DNA from: Anthopleura xanthogrammica
Lineage: Eukaryota > Cnidaria > Anthozoa > Actiniaria > Actiniidae
Length of the DNA: 64,000 bases
Assembly (NCBI GenBank): GCA_964019055.1
Contig: OZ025219.1
Span: 6,281,868-6,345,867, forward strand
Direction of reading: 5' to 3'
The notes below the pieces were generated by a model, which had not been told where the DNA came from, ran no database searches, and worked only from the letters and a program-made list of their open reading frames with translations. The position numbers and the translations under genes are program-made. Shown in pieces: positions 57,560 to 64,000 of this stretch (position 1 is the stretch's first letter; each line of letters starts with the position of its first letter).

Positions 57560-59818
57560 TATCAATGTTATTCATATTTGAAAAAAGATTACTCCCTTGC
57601 TCTGGAAACCATTTTTAATTGAAAATCCAAGATTGATAGCAAATTTTTCTAAGAAAAATATTTCGACATTATCGCACAGTCTTCATTATGCAGTCAAGCG
57701 ATTAGATGACAAAAAATGTTGTTCATATTTTCCTTTTATGATTGTGTGTTTCTAGTTCTATTACATGACATTTACATGATAATTTTACTGGATATAAAGG
57801 ATAAAATGACCAGTGGAAAAATAGCAATAAACAGTTATATTAAAACAATATGGCTTAGAATATCCCCCTTGATTCTGACCACCACGTGCATCCCCCCTCC
57901 CCCCCCCCTTTCCCCTCCCTACAACGGTCCAGCTGGGAAAATATCGACTTTAACGGCTAGTAATAGCGCAAAGAATGAACAAAATACTGCATAAAAAGAG
58001 CAGCACCTACATCTATCCTAATGCAAAGATCTGAGCGAAATTGCATGCAACTTTATTTATAGTGCGCGTTGACTCCCAACCAAGAAATCATGAAATTATG
58101 TAACCATGTCGTCCACAGGAATCCCAATTTGTTTCCCAGTTCATTCGCGCTCAAGAAACGCAAGACTCGACTGAGTAGAGTCTGGGTACGAGAATAGACT
58201 GAATAGCAAAACAAAATATGGAAACACTATATTTTACTAAGATGATCAAGATAGATATTTAGATAATTGTGTGTTTGCATTATTTCAATCTTATGAAATA
58301 CGTTAGTTTTGTGCTTCAGTTTTCAAACCAGAAGAAGGTAAGATTGCTAACATCGCTTTTCGTCGACTTCAAATCGTAATATATGTACTAATCGATGGTG
58401 AAGTGTACAGTAGAAGTGTTTATGCAACTAAGGAGAATGGAAAGCTGTTAAATATCCCATTATATTCTAGAAAAAGCTCAAAGTATATTACGTATTTAGG
58501 CCCTTCTGAGATACGTTATACATCACTTATTAAAATTACACTTTCTTAGGTCACATATTCACATGTTTACCTGGTGTACATGGACGATAGATTTATAGGT
58601 TTTTGGCATAACTTACAAATGCAAGCGTATTTTAGGTAAAGTCCTTAAACACGAGAAAGAAATATTTCATCTGTTTTCCAAACACTATGAAGTAGATCAG
58701 TTGAAAAACATAACAACATGACCGCAGCGAAGCGTGGAAGCACTGACATAAAGAAATTGTCACTAGCTCGAGCGTGTTTTTAAAGTTGATAATAGCATTA
58801 CGCAGAGCTAGAAACGAACATATGAGATTTGATTTGATTTTTCTACATTCTTTGATCGATATAAAATCCTAAGGCTATACATCTAGCTGATAGTGGATGA
58901 AGGATGTACAGCCATCATACTCCGACTTGAAGATACACGAAAACAATCTCATCTGTTTGTTTGTGCTATTGCACTAACCCATTAGTATACTGATATTTAA
59001 TTGTTTTTAAAGCTATTCCTGACCTAGAAGACAGTATTTATTCCACCAATCAAAATTTTCTGAATTATTACATGTTCTGGTTTTTAGGTTACAAATTTTC
59101 TGTCTTGAAAAAAGGTCAAGAAATATGAGTGCAAATGTTCTATCTTCGCGAGAAGGTCAACAAATGTGCGTCTCGTCTCTACCGCCTGCATGTCACATAT
59201 CGGATTCTTGGAGTTCAGACAAAAGAAACTGAATTTTAATATGTAAACTAACCTGTAGGTTAAATACACAGTTCGAATGAAAAACAAGATCTGATTTTTT
59301 GGTTTTGTTTCAAAACTAGCTTTTACATATAACAAAATGCATTATTACAAAACAAGATCGAGAAATTGAATTCAAAATAATTAGAAATTGGCTTTAATTA
59401 ATGAAAACATTTTCATGCCATTTATTCCCCTGCTAAAATAAGATATTTTTTTGATGTTTGCTTGGTTATTTATATGTTTCGTTTGTTTTTGTAATTGTTG
59501 AGGATGTTTTGCATGAGTAGAGCAAGAAGGGCGAGGGGTAATTAGCAGCTGCAACCAAGATATGCTGCTGATTTCTATATATAAATATTACTATAAAAGT
59601 CCAAAAACCTGTTTAAATTTTGTTGAAATAGTGTCTGAAAGTCTGTTTGTATAAAATTATAACATAGTCAAAATATAACGCGCGCTCCGATTGGCTAATT
59701 TTCTATGAACGAGAAATGGATATACCATAGAGATATACCATAGAAAGTTTTTACTCACCGTAAAATTCACCGCTAGTTGAAAATTACTTAATTTTCTGAC
59801 ATGAATTAAAAATTAGAA
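57560..59818. other. Intergenic region
   Basis: AT-rich with a C-rich run (57886-57922). No gene is supported on either strand. The last 130 bp (from about 59678) hold the promoter-like block ACGCGCGCTCCGATTGGCTAA, which recurs before the next paralogue. Confidence 0.5.
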
Positions 59819-60017
59819 ATGGCTTATTCTCAAGAAATTCCTAATTTCGACTTTCATTTCGATACAAGCATTGAAACTCCATAAAAAAAAAGACAAAAAA
59901 CAGAAGAAAATACGAGATTTGCAAACTTCAATGAAAGTGTGTTACAAGATATCCTTTCCGATAAGCAGGCTAGAAACACAAAGAAAGCAACAAACTGGTG
60001 TGTTTCTACATTTAAAG
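59819..60017 (+). pseudogene. First exon of a Crypton-derived RFA-domain gene, with in-frame stop
   Basis: From ATG 59819 the frame runs 21 codons to TAA (59882-59884). In the same frame it then continues into RFANFNESVLQDILSDKQAR and TKKATNWCVSTFK, ending at the donor AAAG|GTAAG. The second part matches the paralogous exon at 60313-60547 and the N-terminal domain found before DUF3504/Crypton-type recombinase domains (KIAA1958-, QRICH1- and ZMYM-like proteins, from memory). The stop makes this copy broken unless translation starts downstream; there is no good ATG before the domain. Confidence 0.65.
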
Positions 60018-60312
60018 GTAAGAAAAAAAAACTCATGGCTTTTATGAGATAAAACGGCGTTACCTCTTGACTTGTAAAAACCTTTTTCTCATGTAAAACA
60101 TTTCTTGTGAAAATGTCAACACAGACGATAAACATAAACATGGCTTCCGTGATTAAGTTGTGTTGTAAACAGCTATTATAACATAGATACTATGTAACGC
60201 GCGCTCTGATTGGTTAATTCTTATGAACTATCAACGGATCTATCATAAACTTGCGTCAGCATTTTTTCCAGCCGCGACTTCCGTAAAAATTTTCACATGA
60301 ATAGATAAAAAA

Positions 60313-61800
60313 ATGTCAGAAATACTCGAAGAGCCTTTTTTTAACATTTTCGATGACTATGAGATGCTTGATATTCGATTACCTGGTTGTATGATCGATG
60401 TGGAAAGTAACGAGGAAGCTGAGAAGGTCGAGAAGGAGAATCGCCGATTTGCCGACTTGACAGATTATGAAATGGACAAAATTGTCGAAGGAAAACACTC
60501 AAAATCGACAAAAAGATCCACCAATTGGTGTGTTTCAACGTTCAAAGGTATTCTTGTAGTGTTTTAGATTGAAAAATAACAGTTTAAGCTTCTAAATTTA
60601 TCTCTGGTCACAGAAATGAGCAGAGTCTTGCCCACTACAATGAGAGGCCATCGAGCTCACAGCTTCGACATTGCAGCGACGTTTTAACCGAAAATCTGAA
60701 TCCATCAGCCAATAACGCCATAGTCAGCTGTAGACAGCCATCCCTTCAATTGCAGACATCATTCCACAACTATCAGCAGAATAACCTTGTTGTTTCTGAC
60801 CCGAAACAATCTCCATGTGAAAGCTTGAAGTCGGTTTTCAGCGACTGCACATTCCACAATGTGCAAGTTGTTGTCCATGCAAAGCCCTCATCTTCATAGA
60901 AAATTCAGTCAGTTTCCTTCAAAGCAGCTGAGAACATTTTTCTCTTTTAAAGACTATCTTGTTTGATGATATTTTCACGAACATTTTGTATCTTTTTACT
61001 TTGTAAAAACATTATAAAAACTCGACTGAATCAGATTAAATTGTAGTCGGTAAAATCCGAAGTGACTTGTGATCGGTTTCCCGCGTAAAAGTAAACATAC
61101 TTGGGAGAATTTGTATTTGGTTTTTTAACAATGAATAATAAGGTTTTTAAAATTGTCTTTGTTCAATTAATCATATTCATAAAACAATAAATGCGTAAAG
61201 AATTCCAGAAGCGAAAATTTCTCTGATAAATGATGTAAAAACTGTTCGATGAAGCGGCATTTGTGTTTGATATCGATCGTCCCTCTTTTTTAACTCGCAC
61301 GCGAAGTATCAAGAATATATGGTTTGATCAAATACGAAAAAAATAGCTACAAACGATACAAAAATAGCTTTCTATGTTATAAAAACCATTCCTTAACTCT
61401 TAGCGAAGAAAAACAATAAAACCACAAACTTATCGTATTTTTGAATTGCTTTTATTTATAAAAAACTGTTTACATATTATTACGATTATTATTGAAAGCA
61501 GTGAATCAATTTATCGATACAAATGTCCTACTTAATGAAATAAAAACATTGTGTTTTCAATCGGTCTTGAAGCGAGCAGTACGAGCTGCAACTGATAAAA
61601 ACAAAAACTAATTTCTCCATAACTCGTAAGAAATACAACTTATCCGTTCTAAACCTTTTCATACCTTTATTCTTTTAGCATTTAATTATAATAATCTGGT
61701 TGTAGAAGCGAGGAAAGATCCCACGGGCCAGTTTAGCTCCATCTTTAACAACTGCACGATTCAAAATGTGCAAGTGGTCATGCCTAGAAGTGATTGCTGA
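60313..61800 (+). CDS. Short Crypton-derived RFA-domain protein without recombinase core (118 aa model)
   Basis: Exon 60313-60547 starts ATGTCAGAA and encodes an acidic N-terminus followed by RFADLTDYEMDKIVEG and TKRSTNWCVSTFK, the domain that normally precedes the DUF3504 tyrosine-recombinase-like domain of Crypton-derived genes. Exon 61679-61800 (acceptor tcttttag) joins it in phase (G|CA = Ala) and encodes a tail with IFNNCTIQNVQVV and stop TGA. The joined product would be 118 aa and lacks any catalytic core. A second possible terminal exon at 60614-60899 encodes a related tail but is out of phase with this donor. Such short forms could be remnants or could act as binding partners or competitors of full-length relatives; that is a guess. 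Confidence 0.55.
60614..60899 (+). pseudogene. C-terminal exon of a Crypton-derived gene, out of phase
   Basis: In frame from 60615 it reads NEQSLAHYNERPSSSQLRHC..., which resembles the stretch just after the recombinase domain's active-site region. It ends VFSDCTFHNVQVVVH plus a short tail and TAG (60897-60899), homologous to 61679-61800. The acceptor gtcacag at 60613 leaves it one base out of phase with the donor at 60547. Probably a relic of an internal deletion that removed the core, or it needs an upstream exon I cannot see. Confidence 0.5.
60900..61678. other. AT-rich intron or intergenic stretch between the two terminal-exon copies
   Basis: No gene or clear repeat seen apart from several AATAAA motifs (for example near 61187), which may terminate the 60614-60899 exon. 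Confidence 0.4.
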
Positions 61801-62085
61801 TCTGGCACAACAATTCAACTCCTTAGACTCTTATTTATCCGCTTATTTAAAACGTTTGTTGATTATCGCGGTATCTTTTTGCTAGAAGAGTCACTGTGAA
61901 GCTTAGTTTGACATTCTTTTCAAAACTTGTAAACCAAACTTATCAGTTGTACTGAATTTGTTGTCAGCTTGTCAGCGAAATCAAGTTAGAATGCGCGCGC
62001 AATGTATTGACATGTGATCATAGTACGAATAAAATTATATTTTTTTCTAATATTTTTTACTATTTTTCTCTACCTATGTTATAAA

Positions 62086-62231
62086 AGCAATGGTCCATAT
62101 TTATCGTGCGTATATCCAGTTCTGAAAGCACTCTAGCAACTAGAGATGCTCTCGGCGGCCTCGAGCATCTCTTACGCTGCTCTCGTGCTTCCAGAACTGG
62201 ATATACGCACGATAAATATGGACCATTGCTT
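62086..62231. mobile_element. Foldback element, about 50-bp near-perfect arms
   Basis: AAGCAATGGTCCATATTTAT and CGTGCGTATATCCAGTTCTG at the left pair with CAGAACTGGATATACGCACG and ATAAATATGGACCATTGCTT at the right. The centre has a second small palindrome (GAGATGCTCGAGGCC-like). It lies just upstream of the TPR gene and gives that frame a spurious 5' extension. Confidence 0.85.
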
Positions 62232-62318
62232 AAATGCATCACATTGACCATTTTAATATTTTCCTTAAAAGATCTAAAGCTAGCTGGCCACAAGATCCAC
62301 GTTTCAAAACAGAACGAC

Positions 62319-64000
62319 ATGGACGTCAGTAAAGTCAAATTGTTTGTCAGGATTTGTATACTGTATGCATGTAACGGACAACTTGATTTGGAAAACCAAG
62401 AACTGATCTGCCTTTACGAGGAATGCTTAGTTGTGGCCCAATTTCTAGAAGACACCACTACACTAACAATAATATATTACTTACTTGGATTATTGTACAA
62501 AAAATTGCATCTTTTTGAAGAGGCGATTAAATGCTTTCCTCAAGTATTTAAACATTGTCATGGTGACTCGCTACAGACGTGGAGAAGGAGATGCATGCAG
62601 AAACTTGGGGCATGTCTATCTTTCATTAGGGAAATATCAAGAGGCAATTAAGTACTGTGAAAAAGATTTGGCCATCACTATTGAGGTAAATGATAAAAGT
62701 TTAGAAGCAAACGCTTATGGTAATTTAGGGAATGCCTATTATTCATTGGGAAGATACGAAGAAGCAAAGAAATACTTTGAAAAGGATTTGAGGATCGCTG
62801 TTGAAACTTGTGATAAAAGTAAAGAGGGAAAAGCATATGCAAGACTAGGAAATGTCTATCAGGTATCAAGTAAGTACCATGATGCTATTACGTGTCATAA
62901 AAGAGCTCTAAACATCGCAAAAGATAAAGGTGACAAGGATTTAGAAGGGAAGACGTATGGGAATTTGGGAAACGCCTATCATTCATTAGGAGAATACAAG
63001 AAAGCAATCAAGTGCCACGAAAATGATCTACGGCTCGCCATCGCGATGGGGGATAAAGCTGGCGAGGGTAACGCTTATGTAAATTTAGGAAATGCCCATG
63101 AATCATTGGGAAGATACGAAGATGCCAAAAAATTTCATGAAAAGCCGTTGAACATTGCTAAGGGGATAAGAGACAGAAATGGAGAAGCAACAGCCTATAC
63201 GAGTTTAGGAAACGTGCATCAGTCACAAGGAGAATACCTTAAAGCCATTGAATATCATGAAAAGTCTCTAGCCATTGCCATCGCCATCAATGACAAAGGC
63301 ATCGAAGAAAAATGTTATGGAAATTTAGGAAATACCTATCACTTACTAGGTAAATATCACGAGGCAATTACGTACCATGAAAAGTGCCTGAACATTGCAA
63401 TAAATATGCATGACAGAAGCGGAGAAGGAAATGCGTATGGAAACTTAGGAAATTCATTTCACTCATTAGGAGAGTATCGTAAGGCAATTAAATATCATGA
63501 AAAGCATCTCAATGTTGCCAAGGAGACAGGCGAAAAGAAACAAGAAGGAAATGCTTCAACAAACTTAGGAAATGCTTATCAGGCATTAGGAGAATACCAG
63601 AAGGCAATCGAATATCATGAAGAGAATCTAAACATTGCTAAGCAGATTGAGGACAGAATTGGTGAAGCAAATGCTTATGGCAACTTAGGAAATGCTTATT
63701 ATCTATTTGGAAAATACCACAAGGTAATTGAATATCACGAGAAGAACCTTAACATTGTTATACAAGTTGGAGACAAACATGGAGAGGCAAATGCTTATGG
63801 GAATTTAGGGAATGCTAAAAACTCTCTAGGCAAATACCTGGAGGCAATCACATACCACGAGAAACAACTAAACATCGCTACTGAGATAAGTGATTGTCAT
63901 GGACAGGAAAATGCTTGTGGAAGCTTAGGAAATGACAATCAATCAATCACCACCACCACCACCACCCCCCACCACCACCCCCACGGGATAGGGCGGGGAA
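62319..64000 (+). CDS. TPR-repeat protein (40-residue units), frameshifted, 3' end beyond window
   Basis: ATG 62319 (GACATGGACGTC) opens a helical region (ICLYEECLVVAQFLED, then YYLLGLLYKKL) leading into the first TPR (LFEEAIKCF). An extra base near 62538 then shifts the frame; from 62539 the other frame is open to the window end. About eleven 40-residue units follow, of the form [G]NAYGNLGNAYHSLGEYxKAIxYHEKxLxIAxxxxD, diagnostic of tetratricopeptide repeats of the LGN/nephrocystin-like type, very numerous in cnidarian genomes and often followed by a CHAT or NB-ARC domain outside the repeats. They are scaffolds for protein binding. Starting the protein upstream at 62106 would translate a foldback element, so I chose 62319; an acceptor (ccttaaaag, about 62271) lies in front. 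The last unit breaks into a CAC repeat at about 63946. The frameshift may be an assembly error or a true break. Confidence 0.8.
63946..63985. repeat. CAC/CCCAC low-complexity run interrupting the last TPR
   Basis: After a TPR start (GSLGNDNQS) the sequence becomes (CAC)n with C runs, then GGGATAGGGCGGGGAA at the window end. It looks like a collapsed or misassembled end rather than coding sequence. Confidence 0.6.

Noticed and set aside
62106..62318. N-terminal extension of the TPR protein
   Set aside because: This part translates a foldback element (62086-62231); translation from ATG 62319 is more plausible.

Overview
The window looks like nuclear DNA of an AT-rich, intron-rich animal, most likely an anthozoan cnidarian (coral or sea anemone). 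That is an inference. It rests on the mix of small-exon genes, a one-exon class A GPCR, a secreted IGFBP/follistatin/VWC/antistasin/Kunitz mosaic, Crypton-derived RFA-domain genes, a long 40-residue TPR array, many tRNA-derived SINEs and foldback MITEs, and many microsatellites. Nothing bacterial (operon, Shine-Dalgarno site, CRISPR, IS element) is present.

Layout: 60-1058 (+), last two exons of a MAP-kinase-phosphatase-like dual-specificity phosphatase. 1059-6651, intergenic with foldback elements. 6652-7575 (+), one-exon rhodopsin-like GPCR. 10831-17737 (-), seven coding exons of a 353-residue secreted multidomain inhibitor, with a probable 5' UTR exon and TATA box near 19.3-19.43 kb. 19.4-25.6 kb, intergenic with MITEs, including a 574-bp TTAA-flanked one. 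25618-40139 (-), a 25-exon gene for an unrecognised 986-residue protein that is almost all membrane segments; its introns hold most of the SINEs and the largest simple repeats. 40.1-42.9 kb, intergenic with an 806-bp TA-flanked foldback element. 42907-45171 (+), five exons encoding a 113-residue basic secreted peptide with ten regularly spaced cysteines. 45.4-48.5 kb, gene-free, with repeated GAACATGTTC palindromes between two CCA arrays. 50.5-55.2 kb (+), unassigned ORFs and a gene with tandemly duplicated 90-bp exons. 55492-57548 (-), a 5'-truncated LINE with an 11-bp target-site duplication. 59.8-61.8 kb (+), Crypton-derived short paralogues without a recombinase core. 62319-64000 (+), a TPR-repeat gene that runs off the window and carries a one-base frameshift.

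The genes do not form a pathway; they are neighbours with independent promoters. The points that most merit follow-up are the ten-cysteine peptide with its palindromic cysteine spacing and duplicated mini-exons, the 78-bp minisatellite in its intron that repeats an exon/5' splice-site segment, the unknown roughly 25-30-segment membrane protein, and the duplicated-exon gene at 53-55 kb. Exon models for the inhibitor, the membrane protein and the cysteine-rich peptide were assembled by hand; all junctions are GT-AG and the phases agree throughout.
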